From Alisma plantago-aquatica (lineage: Eukaryota > Streptophyta > Magnoliopsida > Alismatales > Alismataceae), in assembly GCA_963693085.1 (NCBI GenBank), contig OY856412.1, forward strand, positions 1,063,290,744-1,063,354,743: a stretch of DNA of 64,000 nt, given 5' to 3'. This document shows positions 36,309 to 46,869 of this stretch, piece by piece (position 1 is the stretch's first letter; each line of letters starts with the position of its first letter). The notes under the pieces were generated by a model, which was given only the letters and a program-made list of their open reading frames with translations, did no database searches and was not told the origin of the DNA. Made by a program: the position numbers and the translations under genes.

Positions 36309-37667
36309 TCACTGAAAAGACCGAAGAATTACATCAATATCTGGGTCTTTCCCAAGAAAGGGCTCAGCTCCATAATACTTTACCAATGTATTCCACTCCA
36401 AGGCACCTGTCTTGGTTAAGGTATAAGCTTCCAAGAAGGTGGGAACACGATCAAAGCAAAAGTGGGCAGCAATGTCTTGAAGTTGAATTGGAGAGAACTG
36501 AGTATGTGTGAGATCAGGAGATGGTGGAGATGGAATTTGGTAGTAGTTGTAGGAGGGATTGTATGGATTTATCATGCCAGGATTTATGGAATAAGGATAT
36601 TCAATAGGTTGGTTAGGAGAGAGAGCTTGCATATTTTGGTTTAAATAAGTCATGGCATGGTGATTGTAATCTAATTGCCTACTCAGATGATATTGGGATC
36701 CAACAATGTATGTTAAAGTGTTTGTAATGGGATCATAGAATAGGTTGGTAGGAGGAGGTGGTGGAGGTATGTCTTGAGTGGATGTCTCCCCTTCAGTCCT
36801 AGACTTTTTGTGGCCAAAGTCAATTCCCATCTTCTCTACCGTATTTTTGCTTATTTTTTGAGGTTTTCTATCCCATGTGTAACCTAGATCCTCAATATTC
36901 TTCTTAAAAAAATGTTGAGTGGTTTGGCATACAAAGTCAGCATAAGGTGGATTGCCAGAAAACTCAAGCATATTCTTAAGGATGATACGAATAAAATTTA
37001 TGGGAATACCTTTGAGAATGGCATAGATAAGATACATATGAAAGGTGGGTACTTCATATTTGTTTGCTCTAGGATGGATATTAGTGGCAACAATGAGATT
37101 TATGATCCTAGCTTCAGGTTTTAGGTTTATGGCATAATAGGTACCCCTATCTTCATGACAAGTCGTATTGGATTGAAAGATGGCTCTTTTGATGTCACTA
37201 AGGCTAGTTGTAGTGTCATCTTGGGAGAGTTTGTTGAGTGGATTTCCTATGGTGAGGTCAAGAAAATCTTTATATTCTTCTACGTCTATATTAAGCATAT
37301 CAAGAATACCCTCCTCATGGAATCCATACCCATTAACCATAGAAGAAAAGGAATCATGGTCAGAATGTGGGGTTAAATTGGCGTAGAATTCATTAACTAC
37401 TTTGGAGGAGTAGGAATGGAAGGAGGGATTTAGAAAATCAGTCAAATGTTGCACCTCAAAGAGTTCCTCCAAATCGACAATGCTGTGGAAGTCCATGACG
37501 TCGACTGGCCGTCGTGGAAGAGAAGTTCTTGAGGAGAGCCTGAGGTAGCGGTCGCCTACAGCTACGTCGTTGAAGGGGATGTCGTTGATGATCAAAAGCG
37601 CTGGAGAGACCGTCCTTCCTTTCCTAGCTGCAACTTGCTTCTTTCCACGTGTAGATGATGAAGCCAT
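36309..37667 (-). CDS. Env-position ORF with plant-transposon-protein-like (PF20167-like) domain
   Basis: An intact ORF lies between gag and the 3' LTR, where some Sireviruses carry an env-like gene. I start it at MASSSTRGKKQ (37667, 452 codons) because the TATA box at 37801-37811 would start transcription near 37775. An in-frame ATG at 37793 lies upstream of that point. Residues about 85-260 follow the 'putative plant transposon protein' pattern: VVNEFYANL, then LKPEARIINLIVATNIHP and YLIYAILKGIPINFIRIIL. A basic stretch (FGHKKSR), a proline run (PPPPPP) and a Tyr/Pro/Asn-rich tail (YNPSYNYYQIPSPPSP) follow. No transmembrane segment, zinc finger or catalytic motif is visible. The function of this domain is unknown. 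Lack of any stop in an otherwise gutted element suggests retention or recent capture. Confidence 0.8.
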   Translation of the reverse strand: MASSSTRGKKQVAARKGRTVSPALLIINDIPFNDVAVGDRYLRLSSRTSLPRRPVDVMDFHSIVDLEELFEVQHLTDFLNPSFHSYSSKVVNEFYANLTPHSDHDSFSSMVNGYGFHEEGILDMLNIDVEEYKDFLDLTIGNPLNKLSQDDTTTSLSDIKRAIFQSNTTCHEDRGTYYAINLKPEARIINLIVATNIHPRANKYEVPTFHMYLIYAILKGIPINFIRIILKNMLEFSGNPPYADFVCQTTQHFFKKNIEDLGYTWDRKPQKISKNTVEKMGIDFGHKKSRTEGETSTQDIPPPPPPTNLFYDPITNTLTYIVGSQYHLSRQLDYNHHAMTYLNQNMQALSPNQPIEYPYSINPGMINPYNPSYNYYQIPSPPSPDLTHTQFSPIQLQDIAAHFCFDRVPTFLEAYTLTKTGALEWNTLVKYYGAEPFLGKDPDIDVILRSFQ

Positions 37668-37800
37668 TTCGTTGCTTTGAAGTGGAGAAGTAGCAAGCAA
37701 GACTTGGATGTAGACAAGATAAAGATGTGCACAAGAATACACTAGAGAGGAGCTAGAGAAGTGAGAATGTGAAGGTGTGAAGAATTGGGTCATTTTGGGT

Positions 37801-37811
37801 GCTATTTATAG
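37801..37811 (-). promoter_or_regulatory. Internal TATA box ahead of the extra ORF
   Basis: gctataaatagc reads on the minus strand and closely resembles the LTR's own cctataaatagg. It sits about 135 bases upstream of the chosen start codon and downstream of a hairpin array, the same order as in the LTR. Confidence 0.5.
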
Positions 37812-37980
37812 CAAACCAGTACCTATTTCGGTTGACCATTTGTCGATCGACGACCGCAATGGTCATTTTCCTAGACGCTCCTCTCAGTCGTTCAACGGTC
37901 GATCAAACTAGCTGTTGCGATTGTTTTGTTTATATTTTAATCAAAATATTGCCTTTTAATTCACGCAAATGAAGGTTCAC

Positions 37981-38180
37981 AGGGTCGGCCTCGGTCGAGA
38001 ATTTTGTCGACCGACGTCGGCTCGGTCAAACATTTTATCGACCGAAAGTATATCTGAGATCGACTGTACATCCTTTTCTTGGTGAGTATCGGTCGAGAAG
38101 GATAGCCAACCGAGAAGTCTTCGGTCGATGAACTCATCGACCGAGTTTGTCTCGGTCGAAATGTTTTGCTGACCGACAAA
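37981..38180. repeat. Five internal hairpin motifs upstream of the extra ORF
   Basis: Copies near 37990-38014, 38021-38045, 38088-38114, 38120-38144 and 38151-38176 share TCGGTCGA(N)TCGACCGA with the LTR motif, with varied loops. A degenerate copy lies at 37827-37850, and two more at 39382-39438. Confidence 0.85.
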
Positions 38181-38199
38181 GTTGCTATGAATAGAATTT

Positions 38200-39660
38200 T
38201 GATCTAATTTTTTAATGCAAGTTATAGACTAGATTTGTAGAGCATATATATCTTCTAGGGGAGTAATAATGTGATTATTTTTGTTAATATTTGAGCAATT
38301 CTAAGGTCATAATTTTAAGATTTTAATTTTGTCCTTTAATCAAAATCACAATTTTTAATTAAGTTACTAAGATTGAGTATAGTAAAATGATGTCCAAATA
38401 AGCATTGTGTCAAGCTTATTTTATGTCGACCTTGACTGCGACCATAACACCCCTTGATCAAATTTGATTTTAACCAAGTGGAAGTTTTCTAACCATTCTA
38501 TATTCATATAAGCTTTGCTCTGGATACATAAATATCAGATCCCATTTCTTCTTGTACTCTTGTTTTCAGATATGATTTTTAGAAGTATATTTCTTTGAGA
38601 GCAATATTAATGTCTTAAAGTCAAGATTTTGCTTTTGATTTCTTAGAACAAGCAAATGGATAAGACATTAATATTTTTGTTCTAAGAGGCACTATTTAAG
38701 TCATTCATACAATAATCATTTTCTATTTTGTCAAGATGCATATATGCCATAGAGTTTTACTGTTTTGCAAATTTTCACTTTTAATGATAACATCATCTAT
38801 ATTTGTAATGTGTTTAATGACAATGATCATCCATTTTTGGTTTGTATATATATGGATCAAAGATTGTTTTAGACAAATCACTAAAATATAATGATCATGG
38901 CTCAATAATTATGATAGAAAAGTAGAAGCATATCCATACTACAATGAAAATGAAATGATCATTTAAGCTAAATTTTAGCACACATGGTTCCTATATAGAT
39001 ATTCCAAGAAGTACTTTGGAAAAACCATGTGGAAAACAATAATTTCCTTGAATAAGCCTATTCATAATTTTCAGTTTTAAGTCAAACCATGTAGAGGATA
39101 ATACCAAAATAATCTTATTTATGGTTCATGGATTTTAAAATTTAAGACAAACCATATAAATGAACATGCTTAATAAACTTTTTCAATAAATGAATCAGTC
39201 TTCATATAATAATAATCTCATGTTCATAATGTTATACTTTAATTCATGATGCAAAAAGATCAATATGTCTTGATTCAAAGATAGTCTCCACGATTCATCA
39301 ATCATTAATAAATTGATAGCAAATTAGATTAATGGAAAACACGTTTAGCAGATTTGTTACAAACTTGAAAATAGTAAGCTGCTCGGTCGACCAATTCTCG
39401 ACTGATAGTGTTCTCGGTCGAATAGTTTCTTGACCGAGAATGTTTCTGTACTGTTTCAGAAGTGTTTTTAGTAATTGTATACAAGTAAATCATAGATCAT
39501 TTTCAATTCAATTATGCAATTTGAAAACTCAGTTTAGTTGAGATAGAACATATGAATATCATAGGAACATTTAGATCAAATCTCATTATGTTTAAGTAGA
39601 GATAGACATATAGATTTACAACCAGAGTCTTTGGTCATATCTCAACTTGATCTTATTCAT
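38200..39660. other. Non-coding interior of the Sirevirus derivative
   Basis: AT-rich sequence without open frames lies where protease, integrase, reverse transcriptase and RNase H would be expected. I found no copia pol motif here. Two hairpin motifs lie at 39382-39438. Confidence 0.7.
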
Positions 39661-40431
39661 TTAGTTTGGGGGTTTTGGAACCCATACTAACTCAACATCC
39701 TTTTTCTTGTAAGGACATGAAAAGGAATAATGTCCAAGACGCAAACAATAATGACAACATATGGAATCAACCTCATATCTCTTTCTATGATTTTGTTCTA
39801 GGTTGTTCTTGGGTACATATGTATATTTGCCTTTAGGTACATACATAGATTGATTTTCATGCGCTTGTGTCTTTCTCCAACTAGGTTTTTGATAAGCTTT
39901 TCCTTTAGGATTATAACCTAGTCATCTCCTTCCAATTTGATGATAAAAATTATTTAAAATTTTATCAAGGGTATCGTTGCTATTCAACCTACTAACTTTT
40001 TGTTGCAACTTAACAATCTCATACATTCTTTTATTTATGTCTAACTTTGCTTGATCTAGATTAGATAACAAGGAATCTCTTTCTTTCACAATAGTATCAT
40101 AATCTAGATGTGTACACAAAATGGGTTGTTTTTGAAGATCATTTACTTGAGTTTGCAAGTTTATCTTCTCTAGGGAAAGAAGATTGCAATCTGCTTCTAT
40201 TGAATTTAACTTAATATTATGATCTTCAATGACCTTTTTAAGATCTTCATTTTCATATGTAAGAGCAAGAAGTTTAACATGTAACTCATTATTTTCTTTA
40301 TTTGATTTCTTTAATTTCTTCTTACACTCAATATAATTTTCATGTGTTTCTTGAAGACTAGAAATTAAATCTTCTTTAGGTAAATAAAAAAGTCTTACCT
40401 CTTCTTCTTCTTCACTTGTTGTAGCAATAAG
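39661..40431 (-). pseudogene. C-terminal half of Sirevirus gag with CCHC zinc knuckle
   Basis: A single frame runs from 40431 to 39661, interrupted by one TGA (39922-39924) and preceded by another (40432-40434). It has an acidic start (SEEEEEVRLFYLP), a long heptad-rich coiled-coil-like region (residues 10-165), and LDKILNNFYHQIG. The zinc knuckle CCHYCLRLGHYSFSCPYKKK follows, and the frame ends near VWVPKPPN. The N-terminal capsid-like part of gag is missing. Gag would normally form the particle that packages the RNA. This copy probably cannot. Confidence 0.85.
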
Positions 40432-40605
40432 TCAATTTTTGTGCACCTCTTCCTTCTTTTCTCTCCATGGGTAACCAATTTTTGTGTGGCTTGTTCCTAA
40501 GCACCAATTGCAACTTGTTGAAGATTTGTTCATGTTTTTCTTTTGCTTGCGGTTGTAGGCACCACCACCCTTCATTCTTCAAGACTCGATTAGAGCTCCT
40601 TGAAG

Positions 40606-40620
40606 CCTACTTTGATACCA
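40606..40620 (-). promoter_or_regulatory. Primer binding site of the Sirevirus derivative
   Basis: TGGTATCAAAGTAGG reads on the minus strand two bases inside the 5' LTR. It is a variant of the initiator tRNA-Met site. Confidence 0.8.
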
Positions 40621-40622
40621 TT

Positions 40623-42039
40623 TGAAAAACCACTAGAGGGGGGTGAATAGGGTTTTATGATAATTTTAAAGTAATTTTAACTCAAACAACCAATCACAAA
40701 AATATTGGACAAGGGGGCAAGGATTTAGAGTGGTTCCAACCTTAGCAAATACTAAGGCAGTCAATCCACTACCCGGTTGCTTACCCAACCGGGATTTTGA
40801 AAGAATCAAATTTTATTACCTCGCAAGGACTTTACATAAAATTACAATTCTTTCACAAACCCTTCGAACAACCTTCACCTAGAAGTAATTGCACCAACTT
40901 TGAAGCAGCCTTCTTGAAGTAACTTCAAGCTCCCCCTTGAAGTAGCCTTCCTCTTGAAGTAGCTTCCCGTTGCAATAGCCTTCTTGAAGTAGTACGTAGT
41001 CCACCTTCTCCACCGAGAAGAACCTTCTCCAATCCACAGCCTCCAACCCTAGGAGTAGCAAGGAGAATACAAGCAATAAGATTGAACAAGAAAGGAAATG
41101 GAAATTACAATTACCACTTTGAAGCACAAGGCTTGATTTGCCTATATCAAGCATATATATATCCTAAACAATGAATATTGAAGTGTAGGTTTGGTGAATA
41201 GGGGATGCTATCCTATAGGACACGAATTTAGAGCAAGGGGATGAGTAGCCAATGCTAGTGTTGCTCAATTGCTAAAAAAAGATTGCTAATTGCAAGTGTA
41301 AGCTCAAGGATTGCACAAGTGTAAATTAGTGAGTTTAGGTGTCCTACGACATGTCCTATTTATAGGAATGACCTACAAGTGCTTAAGAACATTCTAGACA
41401 CTTTCTAGGGTGTTCTAAGTGCTTAACTAGCCGTTAGGTACACTTTAGTTGCTTTAGCAACGACTAGTTAATTAATTCTGAAAGTTGCAGACAGAACACA
41501 TCTCGGTCGAAGATTTGTCGACCGAGAGTCCTTCTCGGTCGAGGGTTTGTCGACCGAAAGATTGTATGGAGCAAGTGTATACTATGTTCATCTCCAACTA
41601 CCAACTACTTTGTCTGCTGTGTCTAATGGCTACTTGGGTCTTTCTCGGTCGAGGAGTTTGTCGACCGAGAGTGTCTCGATCGAGGATTTTGTTGACCGAG
41701 ATTGACCATGTTTCAATGTTTTAAATGAAGTGCTAAGTGTATGTATGAATGTGCATATGTGACACTAATTTAGGGGATGACCTATCTAAGTGTGGTGATT
41801 AGCTAGGGAAGATCTAACGCTTGATTTACATGATGTCTAAGTACTTGTACATTATATATTTGTACAAGTTTTACAATTGATTACATTCATGAAATTAAAA
41901 CAATTGAGCATATAGATCTTCCATAATATTTTTCATCCACCTTATTCCTGCAACACTCAAGTAGCACGTTAGATTGACAAGAATGAAATGTTTGTCATTA
42001 TCAAAACAAGGGATTTAAATGATGTCCATTTAGCCAACA
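40623..42039 (-). repeat. 5' LTR of the Sirevirus derivative
   Basis: It has the same length as its partner. Its hairpin motifs lie at 41502-41526, 41534-41557, 41644-41669 and 41675-41700. An open frame through this region (41485-41724) is only the repeat translated. Confidence 0.93.
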
Positions 42040-43100
42040 GTAAAGACTCTCTCGCTGGCTCTAATTATGTTATGCATAAATTAGTTTTTGTATATGTATG
42101 ATCTTAAAATGATACACATTCTCAAACTTTGTGATCATATCAACCTACACATACCTCTTACCAAACATATCAACCAGTGATAGCGTGATAACAAAGCATT
42201 CATGAGAGTTCATTAGATTGCTCAAATTCAAGTAATACAACACATAACTGTAATTTGTGTTATATAAGAAATTGCATAACAACCCTTTAATCTAGGTTCA
42301 AATAGGCTTTGGGTAATGGGAACAATGGGTACAACCAATACACCCAAGCATCTCCTGAGTTCTATCACTATAAATGTCTACTGCCTTTCAATTATTAGAA
42401 TTGAAACAAAACATTATGAAATGATTATTGGACTTCTAAGACAATCTACAAAGACGAAGGGCTACCCACCAAGACCTAGAGCTATTTTTTAAGCATTGGG
42501 AGGAATACCCACGACCAAGAATGATCAGGGCGTAGCTACCAAGAAGAGAAACTTCTACTGGTACCCTTACTGAGCAAAGGCGCTGGGATGAATTCGCTGA
42601 GATCAGTCAGCCCTCAGCTACTGGACAGAGACTCTAGGAGGAAGAACCTTATAGATGATGCCTTCCAGTAGAGAGACGTAGAAAAAAAAACCATCCCTTT
42701 CTGGGCGAAGGCACACAGATGGAACCAACGATATCGTTGCACGGTGTAGTTTCCCAGCAATGTAGATCAGGGGAAGATATTATTTGGGTTGGGTGAGAGT
42801 GCTGAGGTTGAAATTGGGGGAGCATGATTGAAAAAAGATACAATGCGCAGGAGATGAGAAGCGTGAGGAAATAATTTTCATTTGAAATAGATATGATCAT
42901 AGAGAGTGTAATTAGGCTAGACCAACTAGATTAGCTACAATCATGGTTTACATTTGGTAAGTATAGTCATTAATAATCAATCAGATGAACTACATTTTTT
43001 TGTTTACAATTTTATATTTCTAGAACTAAAGGTGTTTTAGCTATATATATAATATATGAAACCAATGTAATTGTAGTTAAATCATTTATTTTTTGTAGTG
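42040..43100. other. Right end of the outer CACTA
   Basis: The segment resumes the transposon body after the Sirevirus insertion. It has a slightly GC-richer part at 42480-42860 with no convincing gene, then AT-rich subterminal sequence ending gtagtg. Confidence 0.6.
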
Positions 43101-44481
43101 ATTGGAGAAACTAGACTCTCTAAGATTGGGAACCTTACTTATTGGACCTGTTCACCTTCCCTAGAGGTTCTTTGGAAGCCTAGTATTGACTTGAACTATT
43201 TAGACTCTGAAGATGAGGTATGATTGCATCCCACATTATTTCTATATTGAGCAGTTTCTAATTCTTCTCTCTAAATGTATGATGTATCCCCTATTCTTCT
43301 ATGTTGAGCAATTAACCTATGCTTATTTATTCTCTTTGTGCTATGTACATTAGCCTATACACAATGTCTTTTCTTTTGAAAATCATGGTTCATGTGAACT
43401 ACCTTATTTGATATTGATCATGTGATCATGGATATTCTTTTGAACTCTTATCTTATGCTTTGTTTATGATGGAACTCTAAAAGATGACATGTGATGTCTT
43501 TTGCCCACTTATGAGGTGGATGTATATGTTGGTCACTTATGTGGTGACTAGTTTATATATATTATGACTATACTTTCTACTTGCCTCTACATTTAACATG
43601 CTATGTGATTCAGTAGCACTAGAGTAGTGTAATTGCATTGGTTTTTATGGCAGATGTGTTATTTCCTACTGAGTAGATGTGATATTTTCTGCTCTTTTGG
43701 GATGGAAAGGAACCTCATAGCCAGGGAAATATGTGTGATTCTTGGCCCATGTTTTATATATTTGGGAGATTGAGAGTATTCCTTTCTCTATCAGGTTTCA
43801 AGTTTATGAGACTTGGCCGCCTTTGTGTTTATATTGTTCTAGGGCTATGCTTATCTCACATGCATGCAGGTTGATGATGATTGTAGGGGTGTGTGCCCTA
43901 CTTTCTTTACTTGTGCTAGTATGGAACAACTTTATTGTTTTAATTATGGCAAGTATCTCTTTTGTCATTGAAAATCATTTCTCTTGATACCCACTTGGGT
44001 TGTCCTTATCTTTTTCATGAGAAGCCTTTTATATTTGATGTCCTTTATTCCATATATTGCGCAATTTCCTATTTCGTATGCACATACCAGCCTTTGCCGA
44101 TGTCATCTATTTTCTCTTCTTGGTGGGGTATGCTTCCAACCCTAGGTGAAGGACTTGGATGATAAGGCATGAAGTTTTGGACTAGCTTAAGGAGTTAAAG
44201 CTTGGAGACAGAGTTGTTATGGTTTAGATTTCCCTCTACTTATATCCTTATGTTGTCTCATACATGTAAACCCTTATGGGATATTATGACATACCCATGT
44301 AATCTTTTGTGAAAATTGAATATAGTCATTATTTTTATTCCACTTCTATACTTTGGTTGTTTTGATACCATTTATTGAAGTTTGAAAATTTTCACTATTC
44401 CAGCATACCTTTGAGTGTGTTTGGAATGGATGTTTTATTCTTCAATTTTTTTTAGTAAGGGGGCGATCCCACCTCCTTACA
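43101..44481 (+). repeat. 3' LTR of the large-LTR element, right piece
   Basis: It resumes the LTR at attggagaaactag and aligns with 11450-12833 of the first LTR to the end ttaca. It is followed by the CAAAA duplication. Confidence 0.9.
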
Positions 44482-44486
44482 CAAAA

Positions 44487-45480
44487 CATTAGTGGAAAAG
44501 AGAAAAATGCATAGCGGGGATGCTCCGCATACCCAAGAAAAAGGATTACTCATTCATTGTAGCAACAACAAGTACAATAACGTAAAAGTGAGAGAAATCC
44601 ATTGTCACATTTTTTTCTTCTTGCCTAGAATGATTGATAACTTTTGCTGTATTTGTACATTGATTTTTATTTATTTTTTGTGGTACACATATATTATATA
44701 GATACATGTATGGAAGAAGAGGATAGACTAGGGAGGGTGTTTGGCACCTTTTGTTGCTTTTTATTTTCTTGTTGGTGGATGAAAGGTAAGAAGATGGAAG
44801 AAGAAATGTAAAAGATTGGTCAAGTCTGCATGCAACTTGGTTTACAGTTCAGTGCAGTGGGTGGTTCCCCTAATCCCACTATTATGAAAAGGTGACATGA
44901 TATAGGAAAAAGTTATCATTCCATGAATCTATATCACTAGTTTTTCATAAGAATTATGTGTTTGATCCCTCTCAATCCTAAAAAACTTACCATCATTTCC
45001 AGGAAAACCTGAGGTTTGAGCATCGAGGCCACATAGGGTGATTTCTAGTTGTTGGCTTGTATTAGAAACTGGCTATCGTGAAGTGTTGCACCGAATAAGG
45101 GGAGTTAGGTGATGATAGCATGCATGGATAGATATGTCACAAACATATAGAAAAAAATTTAATTTTTTTGCTAATTACAATGATGAGATAATAAGTTACA
45201 AACATATATGTATGAGTGGAAAGTTGAATACATACCGGACTTTGAAATTTTCTATTCCTCGACCAATAACTAAATTCGGTATGGAGGGGAAGAATTCTTA
45301 TGCTTGAAGCACAATTTGTGGTTTCACTCTTAGCAAAATTCATTCACCCGAATATAATTGTTAGAACATAAGATTTTGTCATGAGATGCACTAACTAACT
45401 AATGCATATATGAAGTAAAATGGAAAAGTGGCTAGAAATAAAAATAACACATGGGCTTCCTCCCAAGATGAGTCGTTGCT
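44487..45480 (-). mobile_element. Left gypsy LTR, second part, and 3' untranslated region
   Basis: The first 100 bases or so align with 58165-58290 of the right LTR. After that I lose the match. Toward 45460 the minus strand reads catcttgggaggaagccca, like the purine-rich stretch that follows integrase in Tat/Athila-type elements. The inner LTR edge is unclear. Confidence 0.5.
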
Positions 45481-45507
45481 TAATGTTGGCAGCTTGATGC
45501 TTAGAGC

Positions 45508-46600
45508 TCAATCATTAGATGTGGGAATAAGGAGCATGAATGGTTGTTTGACCTTCATATTTTCCATTGTGAAGTAGTGTTTAAGATGTTGGTCATTCAC
45601 TTTGAGGTCACCAATATTTTCACTCCACATTATAATGTCTCCATTAGGGAAGATATGCTTGATGAAGAATGGACCCGAAAATCTAGTCATGAGCTTTCCT
45701 AGATACATTTAGTAAATGAGAAGTGTGAAGTAAAATATGATCTTTGACTTATAGATTTTTCCTCTTCCATCATGTCACATATTGATGTACTCCTTGTAAA
45801 TGTGTGCATTCTTGCATGTTGTCAGATATATCTCTTCAAGTTCTTGTTGTTGAAGTAACTAATTTTCCTTTTCTACACAACGATCAAAGTTGAGTTGTTT
45901 GGTGGCCCATCAAGCCTTGTGGTCAAGCTTCATCTCTAGATGAAAAGTATTCCAATAAATTATATGGAAAGGTGTAGTACTCAGGGGAGTACTTCAAGAA
46001 GTTCTATTGGCCCAAAGTGTGACATCGATCTTGTTAGCCCAATACTGTCTTTTTCTGCCAACTGTCTTCTCTAGAATGACTTTGTTTTGAATGTTGAAAA
46101 CCTCTATTTGACCACTGTCCTAAGGAAGATATGGAGTAGCCATGGAGTTATAGACACTATATCAAACTGTTCTTGAGAAAGTGGGATCCACCATAAAAAT
46201 GATAGTATGTTGAACTTCAAAGTATGGGAAGATAATGTCCTTAGATAGATTAATGACTGACTTGGAATTTCTAGAAATGATGGGGATGGCTTCGACCCAT
46301 TTCAAAACATAATCAATGATGAATAGAGTGTAGGAGAAGCAATAAGAAGAGGGACATGGAATCATTTAGTCCATTCCCCAAATATTAAAAATCTAAACTT
46401 CTTGCAAAAGATAGAGTGGCATCTCATCCCTCTTAGAAATATTACTAGATATTTGACATTGCAGGTTACAAGACTTAACATAAATGTCAACATCTTTGAA
46501 GAAATAGGGCCAAAAGAATCCACATCAAAGGACTTTTATGGCACTCTTTTTGGAGCTCATAAGGCCCCTAGTTGGGCAAGAGTGACTTGGTTCTAGAATG
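45508..46600 (-). pseudogene. Gypsy integrase remnant
   Basis: Minus-strand fragments in the right order: FKDVDIYVKSCNLQCQ and NISKRDEMPLYLLQEV (46420-46560, zinc-binding end), then FIIDYVLKWVEAIPIISRNS with NLSKDIIFPYFEV (46180-46340, catalytic core). Last comes GPFFIKHIFPNGDI and LKVNDQHLKHYF (45560-45700, C-terminal end). Several stops and frame changes break it, so it is inactive. Integrase joins the DNA copy to the host chromosome. Confidence 0.85.
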
Positions 46601-46869
46601 AGACATGCTTCTTCTTGGGAGATGCACCAGATATAAAGGTCATGTGATCATATCCGAAAAATATAAGGATCATCCCATTAGTAGTGGTGCATGTCAATCA
46701 CAAACTTCTTCTTTTTATTCCCTATGCAACATGGATGTAAAACTTCCTCAACAAGGTATTTTGCAAAGTCACCATACCATAGGGTGAATATAGTCACCTT
46801 CAACAAGTGGTCATCCTATAAAGAGTCATTCATAGGGATTGTATCACTATTTTGGATGTTAATTAGCTA

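Larger units (their letters stand above)
34286..42039 (-). mobile_element. Pol-less Sirevirus (Ty1/copia) derivative with an extra ORF
   Basis: The LTRs are both 1417 bases (34286-35702 and 40623-42039) and the target duplication GTAAA lies on both sides (34281-34285 and 42040-42044). The PBS, gag zinc finger and repeated purine tracts place it on the minus strand. Multiple purine tracts upstream of the 3' LTR are a known Sirevirus hallmark. Reading from the 5' LTR: PBS, a C-terminal gag piece, 1.5 kb of non-coding DNA, hairpin repeats, a TATA box, a 452-codon ORF, four purine tracts, 3' LTR. Protease, integrase, reverse transcriptase and RNase H are absent. The LTRs look about 96-97 percent identical by eye, so the insertion is fairly young. 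Confidence 0.93.
15089..43100 (-). mobile_element. Outer CACTA transposon, 28 kb including two nested insertions
   Basis: The ends read CACTAC on the plus strand at 15089 and GTAGTG at 43100, flanked by the 3-base duplication ATT (15086-15088 and 43101-43103). The uninterrupted first LTR shows the empty site. Without the inner CACTA and the Sirevirus derivative the element is about 10.5 kb. No TNP2 region was found, so it looks non-autonomous. Its body holds exon-like pieces and RNase H-like remnants. A GC-richer stretch near 42.5-42.8 kb resembles the 5' side of the inner CACTA, suggesting minus orientation. Confidence 0.85.
9934..44481 (+). mobile_element. Large-LTR element without genes (Del/Tekay-like LARD), carrying a 28-kb insertion
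   Basis: The element begins TGTAA and ends TTACA, and is flanked on both sides by the 5-base duplication CAAAA (9929-9933 and 44482-44486). It has two LTRs of about 2.9 kb (9934-12833, and 13564-15088 plus 43101-44481), a PBS and a PPT, but only 730 bases between the LTRs and no gag or pol. Such a body can move only with proteins from a related full-length element. The start of the LTR resembles that of the solo LTR at 48587. The internal 3' end (gatttcaaggatgaaatc followed by a purine tract) resembles Del/Tekay chromoviruses, which is my basis for the group. Confidence 0.9.

Noticed and set aside
37961..38179. Minus-strand open frame through the hairpin array
   Set aside because: It is a translation of the CTCGGTCGA repeats.
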